This document shows positions 16,560-24,436 of a stretch of 37,511 nt of DNA, in pieces. Source of the stretch: Lachnospiraceae bacterium (GTDB taxonomy: Bacteria > Bacillota > Clostridia > Lachnospirales > Lachnospiraceae); contig CAAGQC010000015.1 of the NCBI GenBank assembly GCA_900771995.1, positions 1 to 37,511 of the forward strand. Direction: 5' to 3'. Each line of letters opens with the position of its first letter. The stretch's first letter is position 1. The notes below the pieces were generated by a model, which had not been told where the DNA came from, searched no databases, and saw only the letters and a list, made by a program, of their open reading frames with translations. The translations under genes and the position numbers were made by a program.

Positions 16560-18980
16560 ATGTTAGTACCATTGAGTTGGTTAAAAGAATATGTGGATAT
16601 AGATGTAGAAGCCAAAGAACTGGAAGAGAAGCTGTTCTCCTGTGGTTTTGAGGTAGAGGAATCCTACGAAGTAGGTAAGGATATCAGTGGTGTGGTAGTC
16701 GGACTGGTAGAAGAGTGTGAGCCGATCCCCGAGACCCACTTACACGTATGTAAGGTAAATGTAGGCGGTGCAGAGCCCCTGCAGATCTGCTGTGGTGCAG
16801 ATAACGTACATGCAGGCGGCAAATATCCCGTAGCGCTGGAAGGTGCACAGGTATACGCTACCGCAAAAGATCATGTGACCATCGAAGGTACCATGAAGAT
16901 CAAGAAAGGCAAGCTCCGCGGCTACGAGTCCTATGGTATGCTGTGTTCCGGTACCGAACTGGGACTGACCGAGGATCTGTATCCCGGTGCAGGCTACAAC
17001 GGACTGCTGGTACTGCCGGAGGATGCCGAGATCGGTGCAGACGTAAAGCCCCTGTTACAGCTGGATGACTGGATCTTTGACATTGCCATCACCGCCAACA
17101 GACCGGATTGCGAGAGCATCTTCGGTATTGCCAGAGAAGTAGCGGCTATCCTGAACAAACCTGTGAAGACTCCTGCACTGGATTACACCGAGAGCGGCAT
17201 TACCAAAGACGGATTTACCGTAACCGTGGATGCTCCGGATCTGTGCCCCAGATATATCGCACATTATGTATCTGACGTAAAAATCGGGGAATCTCCCGCA
17301 TGGATGAAGAGACGTCTGGCACTGGTTGGCATCGGCTCCATTTCCAACGTGGTAGATATCACGAACTACATCTTAAAAGAACTGGGTCAGCCCATGCACG
17401 CATTTGACTCTTCTTACATCGAAGGCAATGCCATTCATGTAAGACGTGCTCATGACAAAGAAAAGATCATGACTCTGGATGAAAAAGAGTTTGAATTAAA
17501 CGAAAACAACCTCGTTATCTGTGATGGCGTAAAGCCCGTAGCACTGGCAGGTATCATGGGTGGTTTAAATTCCGAGATCCGCGATACCACAGAGGCTGTC
17601 ATCTTCGAGTCTGCAAAATTTGCAAGAGACAATATCCGTAAGAGCTCCAGAGCACTGGGCCAGTCTTCCGACTCCTCCCAGAGATATGCCAAGGGCGTGG
17701 ATGAGTATGCTACCGTTATGGCCAGCAAGAGAGCATTGCATCTGATCGAGGAACTGGGCTGTGGTAAAGTGTCCTCTACCCACGTAGAGATCAGCACCGG
17801 CAACTCCATCGAGCCCACCGAGATGAAGGCAAGCATCAAAAAGGTGAACGGCGTACTGGGTATTGAAGTACCTACTGCTGATATCGAGAGAATCTTAAAG
17901 TCCCTGAACTTCCAGCCCGTGATCAACGGTGATGAGCTGACCATTCAGGTACCCGCATATCGTGAGGATATGGAATCCTATCCCGATATCGCAGAGGAAG
18001 TCATCCGTATGTATGGTTACGACCATGTAACTCCTACCTTCCTGAAGGAAGCAGCTGTAACCAGTGGTGGTATGAATACCAAGCAGAAGACCGAGCTTAA
18101 GATCAAGAGAGCACTGTGTGCACAGGGCGCATTTGAGGGCGTACATTACTCCTTCTTCTCTCCCTCCGATCTGAACCTGTTAGGTCTGCCCGAGGATGCA
18201 TCGGAGAGACATGCGATCCGTCTGATCAACCCGATCAACGAGGATCTGTCTCTGATGCGTACCACTCTGGCTCCCCAGATGATCCATGCTATCGCCCGTA
18301 ACCAGAAGAACGGTTGTCTGGAAGGCAGAGTATATGAGATCGGCAATAAGTTCATCCCTAAGGATCTGCCTCTGACCGAGTACCCCGATGAGAGAGAGAC
18401 CATCTGCATCGGTATCTGGGGTAAGGAAGAGAATTTCTTCACCCTGAAAGGTCTGGTAGACACGGTAGCAGAGACACTGTTTATTGATTTTGAATATGTA
18501 GAGGATAAGAAGACCTTCCTGCATCCGTATCGTACCGCAAAGACCCTGTACAACGGCGAAGAGATCGGCTACTTAGGTCAGCTGACCTACGAGATCCAGA
18601 AGGAAGAGGACATGCGTGAATCCGCATACATCGCAGAGATCGATCTGAAAGCCCTGCGTCCCGTATACGGCAAGGTTCCCACCTTCACACCGATCTCCAG
18701 ATTCGCGAAGGAGACCAGAGACCTGGCGCTGGTAATGAGTAAATCCGTTACCTGCGGTGAGGTAGAGAAGGCCATCACAGAAGCCAGCAGCTTCGTAGAG
18801 TCCGTAGAACTCTTCGATATCTACGAAGGCTTACAGGTAGGCCCCGAGAAGAAGTCCATGGCATTCACCGTAACCTTTGCTCCGAAGGAGGAAGAATTCA
18901 CCACAGAGGCAGTGGACGGCTATGTGAAGAAGATCCTTAAGAATCTGAATAATAAACTTGGGGTAGAACTCAGATCCTGA
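16560..18980 (+). CDS. pheT: Phenylalanyl-tRNA synthetase beta subunit
   Basis: An 806-residue partner of PheS, of usual length. Domains in order: N-terminal B1, an EMAP-type tRNA-binding domain (about 40-150, with HVCKVNVGG and GMLCSGTELGL), the B3/B4 editing domain (about 210-380, including RRLALVGIGSISNVVDITNY), B5 (about 400-470), a pseudo-catalytic core and the C-terminal anticodon-binding FDX-ACB domain (last 95 residues, PISRFAKETRDLALV). The gene starts at ATG 16560 with AAGGAGG at 16545-16551. An 8-bp hairpin (16523-16530 with 16536-16543, some G-U pairs) ends just before this ribosome-binding site and could tune translation. No clear terminator is seen after the gene. Confidence 0.97.
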   Translation: MLVPLSWLKEYVDIDVEAKELEEKLFSCGFEVEESYEVGKDISGVVVGLVEECEPIPETHLHVCKVNVGGAEPLQICCGADNVHAGGKYPVALEGAQVYATAKDHVTIEGTMKIKKGKLRGYESYGMLCSGTELGLTEDLYPGAGYNGLLVLPEDAEIGADVKPLLQLDDWIFDIAITANRPDCESIFGIAREVAAILNKPVKTPALDYTESGITKDGFTVTVDAPDLCPRYIAHYVSDVKIGESPAWMKRRLALVGIGSISNVVDITNYILKELGQPMHAFDSSYIEGNAIHVRRAHDKEKIMTLDEKEFELNENNLVICDGVKPVALAGIMGGLNSEIRDTTEAVIFESAKFARDNIRKSSRALGQSSDSSQRYAKGVDEYATVMASKRALHLIEELGCGKVSSTHVEISTGNSIEPTEMKASIKKVNGVLGIEVPTADIERILKSLNFQPVINGDELTIQVPAYREDMESYPDIAEEVIRMYGYDHVTPTFLKEAAVTSGGMNTKQKTELKIKRALCAQGAFEGVHYSFFSPSDLNLLGLPEDASERHAIRLINPINEDLSLMRTTLAPQMIHAIARNQKNGCLEGRVYEIGNKFIPKDLPLTEYPDERETICIGIWGKEENFFTLKGLVDTVAETLFIDFEYVEDKKTFLHPYRTAKTLYNGEEIGYLGQLTYEIQKEEDMRESAYIAEIDLKALRPVYGKVPTFTPISRFAKETRDLALVMSKSVTCGEVEKAITEASSFVESVELFDIYEGLQVGPEKKSMAFTVTFAPKEEEFTTEAVDGYVKKILKNLNNKLGVELRS

Positions 18981-19025
18981 TGACAGGCACATTTTTCAGC
19001 GAATGCTGGTGTGACATATTTAGAG

Positions 19026-19054
19026 TAGTCATTTCACAAAAGATATGATAAAAT
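19026..19054 (+). promoter_or_regulatory. Possible promoter of ricT
   Basis: TAGTCA (19026-19031), a 17-base spacer and an extended -10 TGaTAAAAT (19046-19054). A 6-bp hairpin GATGCC-ACA-GGCATC (19058-19072) would lie at the very start of the transcript. Moderate match only. Confidence 0.4.
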
Positions 19055-19088
19055 GAAGATGCCACAGGCATCAGTGAGGTAGATAGAT

Positions 19089-20534
19089 ATGACAAAAGTA
19101 ATCGGTGTAAGATTTCGTACAGCGGGCAAGGTATATTTCTTCGATCCGCTGCAGTTTGAGATAAAAAGAGGTGACCACGTCATCGTGGAGACCGCCAGGG
19201 GTATCGAATTCGGTACGGTGGTAGCAGGTGTGCATGAGGTAGAGGATGACAAGGTGATCCAGCCTCTGAAGCCGGTAATGCGGTTGGCCGGGGAGAGAGA
19301 TATTGAGCAGGAGGCTGCCAACAAGGTAAAGGAGAAGGAAGCCTTCAAGATCTGTAAGGAAAAGATCTTAAAGCACGGTCTGGAAATGAAGCTGATCGAT
19401 GCAGAGTATACGTTTGATAACAACAAGGTATTGTTCTATTTTACAGCGGACGGACGTATCGACTTCCGTGAGTTGGTAAAGGATCTGGCAAGCGTGTTCA
19501 AGACCCGTATCGAACTGCGGCAGATCGGTGTCCGTGATGAGACCAAGATCCGCGGCGGCATCGGTATCTGCGGACGGCCTCTGTGCTGCCACAGCTATCT
19601 GTCGGATTTCGTGCCGGTATCCATTAAGATGGCGAAGGAACAGAACCTGTCCCTGAATCCCACCAAGATCTCCGGTGTCTGTGGCAGACTGATGTGCTGT
19701 CTGAAAAATGAGGAAGACACATATGAAGAACTGAACCGGAAGCTTCCCGGCGTGGGCGATTACGTTCAGACGGCGGACGGACTGCACGGTGAGGTACAGA
19801 GTGTTAATGTACTGCGTCAGCTGGTCAAGGTACTGGTAGAAGTCGGTGATGAGAAGGAACTGAAGGAGTACGAGGCAGATACTTTACAGTTCAAGAGACG
19901 CCGCAGTAAGAAAGGCGGCCAGGAACTGTCCAGGGAAGAACAGAAGGAACTGGAGAAGCTGGAGCAGATCGAGGAGAAGGAAGAAGCGGAAGAGCGGGCA
20001 GAAAAACGCTCAGAGCAGCGTTCCGAACGTCCGGATCGCAGAGAGCAGAGAGCCGACGGCGAGAACCGTAATGACAACCGGAGTGGCGAAAACCGCAGAC
20101 GTGACGGACGCAGGGACGAGAATCGCAGAAATAATAACCGCGGGGAAAATAACCGTAACGGAGAGAATCAGAACCGTAATGATAACCGCGGCGAGAATCG
20201 GAACAACGACAATCGCGGAGAGAACCGCAGAGACAATAACCGCAGCAGAGAAGACCGCAATGAGAACCGTAACGGAGAAAACCGCGACAACCGCGGTGAC
20301 AACGGCAACAGAAATGAGAACCGCAGGGACAACAACCGCGGCGACAGACGCCGTGAGAACCGTCCCCAGAACCGCCCGGAGCAGGTAAGGGACAACTCTC
20401 AGGGGACAGAGCAGTCAGGCACCCAGGGACAACCGCAGCGGGACAATTCCTCCCGCAGAAGACCCAGACACGGCGGCAGAAGAGACGGTAATAACGGTAA
20501 CGGAAGAAAGCCGGAGAATACGAATGAAGGTTGA
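19089..20534 (+). CDS. ricT: RicT/YaaT PSP1-domain protein with a long Asn/Arg-rich tail
   Basis: A 481-residue protein. Residues 1-270 match RicT (YaaT), the PSP1-domain member of the Y-complex that directs RNase Y processing and affects sporulation and competence in Bacillus. Conserved cysteines lie at 161, 166, 167 (GIGICGRPLCC) and 198, 203, 204 (GVCGRLMCC); they are known to help bind iron-sulfur clusters. Residues 280-318 are a charged Glu/Lys/Arg coiled-coil-like stretch. From about 320 to the end comes a disordered tail built almost only of Asn, Arg, Gly, Glu and Asp, with repeated GENR/NRGENR-like units. Bacillus YaaT (about 275 residues) lacks this. The 3' end overlaps the methyltransferase gene by 11 bases. 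Confidence 0.93.
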   Translation: MTKVIGVRFRTAGKVYFFDPLQFEIKRGDHVIVETARGIEFGTVVAGVHEVEDDKVIQPLKPVMRLAGERDIEQEAANKVKEKEAFKICKEKILKHGLEMKLIDAEYTFDNNKVLFYFTADGRIDFRELVKDLASVFKTRIELRQIGVRDETKIRGGIGICGRPLCCHSYLSDFVPVSIKMAKEQNLSLNPTKISGVCGRLMCCLKNEEDTYEELNRKLPGVGDYVQTADGLHGEVQSVNVLRQLVKVLVEVGDEKELKEYEADTLQFKRRRSKKGGQELSREEQKELEKLEQIEEKEEAEERAEKRSEQRSERPDRREQRADGENRNDNRSGENRRRDGRRDENRRNNNRGENNRNGENQNRNDNRGENRNNDNRGENRRDNNRSREDRNENRNGENRDNRGDNGNRNENRRDNNRGDRRRENRPQNRPEQVRDNSQGTEQSGTQGQPQRDNSSRRRPRHGGRRDGNNGNGRKPENTNEG

Positions 20535-21261
20535 ACTGAAGGAAAAAGAACGAATTGATGACCTTCAGCGGAACGGTTATCAGATCATACAGAATCCGGA
20601 GAAATTCTGCTTCGGCATGGATGCAGTGCTTCTCACAGGATTTGCCCATGCCAGAGAAAAGGACACCATGCTGGATCTCGGCACCGGCACCGGGATCATC
20701 CCGCTTTTGATGGAAGCAAAATATCACTGCGCCCATCTCACTGGACTGGAGATTCAGGAGGAGAGCGCGGATATGGCGAGGCGCAGCGTGGCGCTGAACG
20801 ATCTGCAGGATCGCATCGACATCGTGACAGGAGACATCAAGGAAGCAGACCGGATTTTCCCGGCTGCTTCCTTTGACTGTATTACCTGCAATCCGCCCTA
20901 CATGATCGGACAGCACGGGCTGACGAACCCGGAGGAGCCCAAGGCCATTGCCCGACACGAAGTGCTCTGTACGCTGGAGGATGTGGTCAGCAGGACGGCA
21001 AAGCTGTTAAAGCCCGGCGGACATTTTTATATGGTGCATCGCCCTTTTCGTCTGGCGGAGATCATGACCATGCTGGTAACATACCGGCTGGAGCCGAAGC
21101 GGATGCAGCTGGTGTACCCCTACATTGACAAGGAGCCCAATATGGTGCTCATGGAGGCGGTGAGAGGCGGCAAGCCACGCATGACAGTGGAGAAACCGCT
21201 GATCGTGTATCAGAAACCCGGAGTGTATATGCCGGAGATTTATGATATTTACGGATATTAA
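20524..21261 (+). CDS. tRNA1(Val) A37 N6-methyltransferase family protein (YabB-like)
   Basis: A 245-residue class I SAM-dependent methyltransferase. The SAM-binding loop DLGTGTG is at residues 51-57, the acidic residue after the second strand is in GLEIQEE and the N6-adenine-type catalytic motif NPPY is at 123-126. The N-terminal region with KFCFGMDAVLL is typical of the TrmN6/YabB group, which methylates A37 of a tRNA. The target is inferred from the family. It begins inside the 3' end of ricT and precedes rsmI, the same order as ricT-yabA-yabB-rsmI in Bacillus, with yabA missing here. Confidence 0.9.
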   Translation: MKVELKEKERIDDLQRNGYQIIQNPEKFCFGMDAVLLTGFAHAREKDTMLDLGTGTGIIPLLMEAKYHCAHLTGLEIQEESADMARRSVALNDLQDRIDIVTGDIKEADRIFPAASFDCITCNPPYMIGQHGLTNPEEPKAIARHEVLCTLEDVVSRTAKLLKPGGHFYMVHRPFRLAEIMTMLVTYRLEPKRMQLVYPYIDKEPNMVLMEAVRGGKPRMTVEKPLIVYQKPGVYMPEIYDIYGY

Positions 21262-21346
21262 GAAGGAAAGCCTAGGAGAGACGATTTTGCAAATAAGGCT
21301 CCGAACAGATATCTAAAGATTATGATTAGGAGAGGAGGCGGAAACC

Positions 21347-22192
21347 ATGCCCGGAACTTTATATTTGTGTGCGACGCCCATTGGAAATCTGGGGGATATG
21401 ACACCGCGCGTGGTGGAGACCCTGCAAACGGTAGATGTGATCGCGGCGGAGGATACCCGCAACAGTATCAAACTGCTGAATCATTTCGACATCCATACGC
21501 CCATGACCAGCTACCATGAATACAATAAGGTAGAAAAGGCACATCAGCTGGTAGGACAGTTGCTGAACGGACAGAATATCGCCCTGATCACAGATGCTGG
21601 AACCCCGGCCATCTCCGATCCCGGAGAAGTACTGGTGCGGATGTGTCAGGAGCAGAATGTTCCCGTGACATCCCTGCCCGGCCCGGCTGCCTGCATTACA
21701 GCACTGACTTTGTCCGGACTCAGCACCAGACGGTTCTGCTTTGAAGGATTTCTGCCTGCGGACAAAAAGGAAAAGAAAGCGATTCTGGAGGAACTGAAGA
21801 CCGAGAGCCGTACCATGATCCTCTATGAGGCACCCCACCATCTGATCCGGACGCTGGAGGAACTGTATGCGACGCTGGGAGAGCGGCGGATCACCTTGTG
21901 CAGGGAGCTTACCAAGAAGTTCGAGACTGTATTCCCCACCACACTGGAAAAGGCGCTGGACTACTATAAGACAGAGGAACCCCGCGGAGAATATGTATTG
22001 GTAGTGGAAGGAAAAAGCCCGGAAGAGAAGCGGCAGGAAGAGATCGCTTCCTGGGAGTCCATGACCATCGAAGAACATATGGCCTATTATGAAGGACAGG
22101 GAATGGACAATAAATCCGCTATGAAGCAGGTGGCAAAAGACAGAGGTGTCGGAAAGCGGGAAATCTATCAGTACCTGCACGGCAACGCTTAA
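21347..22192 (+). CDS. rsmI: 16S rRNA C1402 2'-O-methyltransferase RsmI
   Basis: A 281-residue SAM methyltransferase of the tetrapyrrole-methylase fold. Visible are the N-terminal LYLCATPIGNLGDMTPR, the AAEDTRNS motif, the ITDAGTPAISDPG loop and SLPGPAA, all characteristic of RsmI (YraL/YabC), which methylates the ribose of C1402 in the decoding centre of 16S rRNA. The C-terminal extension contains a helix-turn-helix-like segment (MKQVAKDRGVGKREIYQYL). The start follows GGAGAGGAGG closely. It is 85 bases downstream of the tRNA methyltransferase gene and part of the same conserved cluster. Confidence 0.96.
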   Translation: MPGTLYLCATPIGNLGDMTPRVVETLQTVDVIAAEDTRNSIKLLNHFDIHTPMTSYHEYNKVEKAHQLVGQLLNGQNIALITDAGTPAISDPGEVLVRMCQEQNVPVTSLPGPAACITALTLSGLSTRRFCFEGFLPADKKEKKAILEELKTESRTMILYEAPHHLIRTLEELYATLGERRITLCRELTKKFETVFPTTLEKALDYYKTEEPRGEYVLVVEGKSPEEKRQEEIASWESMTIEEHMAYYEGQGMDNKSAMKQVAKDRGVGKREIYQYLHGNA

Positions 22193-22237
22193 GCGGCAGA
22201 CACATAGCAGAAAGCGTATGTGTAGAAATGAGGCAAA

Positions 22238-22411
22238 ATGACTAATTGTGACGCATGTGTCAATTATGAATATGATGAAGATTATGAATGTTATTGCTGT
22301 ATGGTGAATCTGGATGAGGATGAAATGTACCGCTTTTTATCTGGAACCCAGCAGGAATGTCCCTATTTCCGTTTGGATGACGAATATGCGGTGGTAAGAC
22401 ATCAGATGTAA
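22238..22411 (+). CDS. Small cysteine-rich protein (DUF6472-like)
   Basis: A 57-residue acidic protein with cysteines at 4, 7, 18, 20, 21 and 41. The central stretch CMVNLDEDEMYRFLSG and the ending ECPYFRLDDEY match the small family known as DUF6472, common in Lachnospiraceae and of unknown function (the DUF number is from memory). The CxxC pair plus later cysteines suggests metal binding. GAGG at 22230-22233 lies 4 bases before the ATG. It is probably the last gene of the ricT-rsmI transcript, ending before the hairpin at 22501. Confidence 0.8.
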   Translation: MTNCDACVNYEYDEDYECYCCMVNLDEDEMYRFLSGTQQECPYFRLDDEYAVVRHQM

Positions 22412-22468
22412 GGGTAAAATTCACGAAAGCAGTGGGAAAAAGTCTGCGCAAATGGTAGAGAATGCTGA

Positions 22469-22497
22469 TTGTGAAAGCTAAAACAGCGTAGTATAAT
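22469..22497 (+). promoter_or_regulatory. Promoter upstream of lrgAB
   Basis: TTGTGA (22469-22474), a 17-base spacer and a perfect TATAAT (22492-22497). Transcription would start near 22504, inside the first arm of the terminator-like hairpin that follows. A second perfect TATAAT lies after the hairpin at 22541-22546, without a good -35 box. Confidence 0.6.
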
Positions 22498-22500
22498 ACG

Positions 22501-22541
22501 GAGTTGCGTGCTGTAAAAGTACAGTACGCAGCTCTTTTTTT
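22501..22541 (+). terminator. Strong hairpin terminator or attenuator before lrgA
   Basis: A 15-bp stem (22501-22515 with 22520-22534, one or two imperfect pairs) with loop AAAG, then seven T. It can end the ricT-rsmI-DUF6472 transcript. Because a good promoter sits directly upstream, it could also act on the lrgAB transcript. Confidence 0.85.
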
Positions 22542-22594
22542 ATAATCACGAAAGAGCCATACTAATTATATCAAACAGGCAAAGGTGAAGACAT

Positions 22595-23005
22595 ATGAAA
22601 TATGTAAAACAACTTTCGATTATTCTGGGAATCTCCTTTCTGGCAGAACTGTTGGAGATACTGATCCCACTTCCCATCGCGGCCAGCGTCTATGGTCTGG
22701 TGATCATGCTGGTGGGTCTGATCACGAAGCTGATCCCGCTGGAAAAGGTGGAGACTGCGGCGGATTTTCTGGTGGATGCCATGTCCATCATGTTCGTGCC
22801 CGCAACGGTAGGCATTATGGCCAGTGTGGATGCTTTAAAAGAGATGCTGCTTCCCATCTGTGCGATCACAGTGGTGTCTACAGTATTAATTATGATCGTG
22901 ACCGGCCGGGTATCCCAGCATATTATCAGAGGACAGAAAAATCGTGGTGTTGCTGCTTCGATGAGCGGAACCGGAGCAGACACCATGGACAGGGAGGGCA
23001 GATAA
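22595..23005 (+). CDS. lrgA: LrgA/CidA-family membrane protein
   Basis: A 136-residue protein with four membrane helices, of the holin-like CidA/LrgA family. The segment MFVPATVGIMASVDALKEM is characteristic. LrgA works with LrgB; the pair is linked to control of cell lysis in Staphylococcus and to transport of small organic acids such as pyruvate in other bacteria. Which applies here cannot be read from the sequence. ATG 22595 is preceded by AAAGGTGAAG. lrgB starts at the base following the stop codon. Confidence 0.9.
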   Translation: MKYVKQLSIILGISFLAELLEILIPLPIAASVYGLVIMLVGLITKLIPLEKVETAADFLVDAMSIMFVPATVGIMASVDALKEMLLPICAITVVSTVLIMIVTGRVSQHIIRGQKNRGVAASMSGTGADTMDREGR

Positions 23006-23698
23006 ATGAATGAAATATTGAGTCAGTCTATTTTCTTCGGCATTGCCATTACGCTGGTCACTTATGAGATCGGTCTGTGGATCAAGCAGAAGACCGGAAA
23101 AGCCATTGCGAATCCCCTTCTGATCTCCGTAATCCTGATCGTGGCAGTATTGTTATTGTTCCATATAGATTATGAGACTTATGCGAACGGAGCGCAGTAT
23201 ATCAGTATTTTCCTGACCCCGGCAACGGTCAGCCTGGCAGTACCGCTGTATCGTCAGCTGGAGCTGTTAAAGACGTATCCCAAGGCTATTTTCGGCGGAA
23301 TCATTGCCGGTGTACTGACAGCCATGGTAAGTATTTTTGCTTTAAGCCTGATGTTTGGCCTGAACCATGAGCAGTATGTAACGCTTCTGCCGAAGTCCAT
23401 TACCACGGCCATCGGTATGGGCATCTCCGAAAAAATGGGCGGTATCGTGACCATTACGGTAGTCGTGATCATCGTGACAGGCATTCTTGGTAATATCCTG
23501 GCAGATACGATCTGTCGTCTGTGCAAGATCGAGGATCCCATTGCCAAGGGTCTTGCCATCGGTACCAGCGCACATGCCCTGGGAACCGCGAAAGCCATGG
23601 AGCTGGGCGAGATCGAAGGAGCCATGAGCAGCCTGTCCATCGTGGTCTGTGGCATTCTGACTGTGATTTCGGTATCCATATTTGCTAATTTTATCTGA
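23006..23698 (+). CDS. lrgB: LrgB/CidB-family membrane protein
   Basis: A 230-residue integral membrane protein of the LrgB family. Conserved stretches are NPLLISVILIVAVLL, FLTPATVSLAVPLYRQ, LLPKSITTAIGMGISEKMGG and GLAIGTSAHALGTAKAMELGE. It begins directly after lrgA with GGAGGG as ribosome-binding site, so the two are translated together. Its last 8 bases overlap the end of the convergent Lrp-type gene; no terminator separates them. Confidence 0.93.
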   Translation: MNEILSQSIFFGIAITLVTYEIGLWIKQKTGKAIANPLLISVILIVAVLLLFHIDYETYANGAQYISIFLTPATVSLAVPLYRQLELLKTYPKAIFGGIIAGVLTAMVSIFALSLMFGLNHEQYVTLLPKSITTAIGMGISEKMGGIVTITVVVIIVTGILGNILADTICRLCKIEDPIAKGLAIGTSAHALGTAKAMELGEIEGAMSSLSIVVCGILTVISVSIFANFI

Positions 23699-24140
23699 TT
23701 TCTACACCTCTGTGTTCTACGGAAGTAGAGAAAACGATCAGCGTTTTGGTTCGTCCAAAGCGCTGTAGTTCGTTTATAAACTGATCCAGTTCATTTGTAC
23801 TGTGGAACATTCCCTCCAACAGCATGGAATAATCTCCGGTAACACAATTACATTCGATAACATTTTGGCAATTTTGAATATAGGGATAGAATTCTTTTTT
23901 ATCTACAGGTGCCACTTCCAGATTGATAAAAGCCCGGATATGATAGCCCAGGGCAACCGGATCCACCTCTGCATGATAGCCCCTGATATAGCCCAGATTT
24001 TCCAGATTGTTGATTCTGGAGGAGACGGCAGGGGAGGAGAGAAATACTTCCGCAGCGATTTCTTTTAACGGTGTACGGGCATTGGCCTGTAATAGTCTTA
24101 AAATCTTCCGGTCAATATCATCTATTTCATATGTTTTCAT
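23691..24140 (-). CDS. Lrp/AsnC-family transcriptional regulator
   Basis: A 149-residue feast-famine regulator. Residues about 5-60 form the helix-turn-helix domain (DDIDRKILRLLQANARTPLKE then SSPAVSSRINNLENLGYI), and residues about 70-140 are the RAM effector domain with CVTGDYSMLLEG. The start is ATG with GGGAGG just upstream; a longer frame from 24224 would read through the promoter region. It diverges from the glutamate dehydrogenase gene across 296 AT-rich bases with repeated ATTTTGTA motifs, so it may control amino acid metabolism there, and converges on lrgB. Target and ligand are inferred. Confidence 0.92.
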   Translation of the reverse strand: MKTYEIDDIDRKILRLLQANARTPLKEIAAEVFLSSPAVSSRINNLENLGYIRGYHAEVDPVALGYHIRAFINLEVAPVDKKEFYPYIQNCQNVIECNCVTGDYSMLLEGMFHSTNELDQFINELQRFGRTKTLIVFSTSVEHRGVEIR

Positions 24141-24185
24141 GGAACAACCTCCCGAAAAGTAGATTAAATATGCAGTATAGCGCAC

Positions 24186-24323
24186 ATTTTGTAAAACATA
24201 ATAACGTATAGATATTTTGTACAAATCTTCATTACACTTAATATTATTAAGCAGAATATACTAAAAATATTTAAAAATCAAGTTTTCTGCAAAAGAAAAT
24301 AAAATCAAAAAGCATTTTGTAAA
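24186..24323. promoter_or_regulatory. Three ATTTTGTA repeats, candidate Lrp operators
   Basis: ATTTTGTAAAA (24186-24196), ATTTTGTACAAA (24214-24225, containing the perfect palindrome TTTGTACAAA) and ATTTTGTAAA (24314-24323) lie between the Lrp-type gene and glutamate dehydrogenase. The last is 5 bases before the dehydrogenase -35 box. Binding is inferred from position and AT-rich palindromic nature. The remainder of this 296-base gap is AT-rich with no other feature seen. Confidence 0.4.
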
Positions 24324-24328
24324 TTATA

Positions 24329-24357
24329 TTGACGAAAAAAAGTAAAAAGCATATGTT
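24329..24357 (+). promoter_or_regulatory. Promoter of glutamate dehydrogenase gene
   Basis: TTGACG (24329-24334), a 17-base spacer and TATGTT (24352-24357). The TTG that opens the longest reading frame is this -35 box, so that start is not usable. Confidence 0.55.
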
Positions 24358-24436
24358 TCACTTGTGTGTTGCAACACTACCAAAAATTTACGACAGTACG
24401 ATAAACTTCATCAAAGGAAAGGATTTGGTAGAAAAA

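Noticed and set aside
20071..20388. Thr/Ala-rich plus-strand frame inside ricT
   Set aside because: Frame-shifted reading of the same repetitive tail; no ribosome-binding site and no independent support.
19891..20958. A 355-codon reading frame on the minus strand opposite ricT and the methyltransferase gene
   Set aside because: It is a shadow of the low-complexity Asn/Arg tail and neighbouring codons. It is Cys/Gly/Arg-rich without domains and lies against two clear genes.
21359..22180. 273-codon minus-strand frame opposite rsmI
   Set aside because: Exact shadow of rsmI with no family features.
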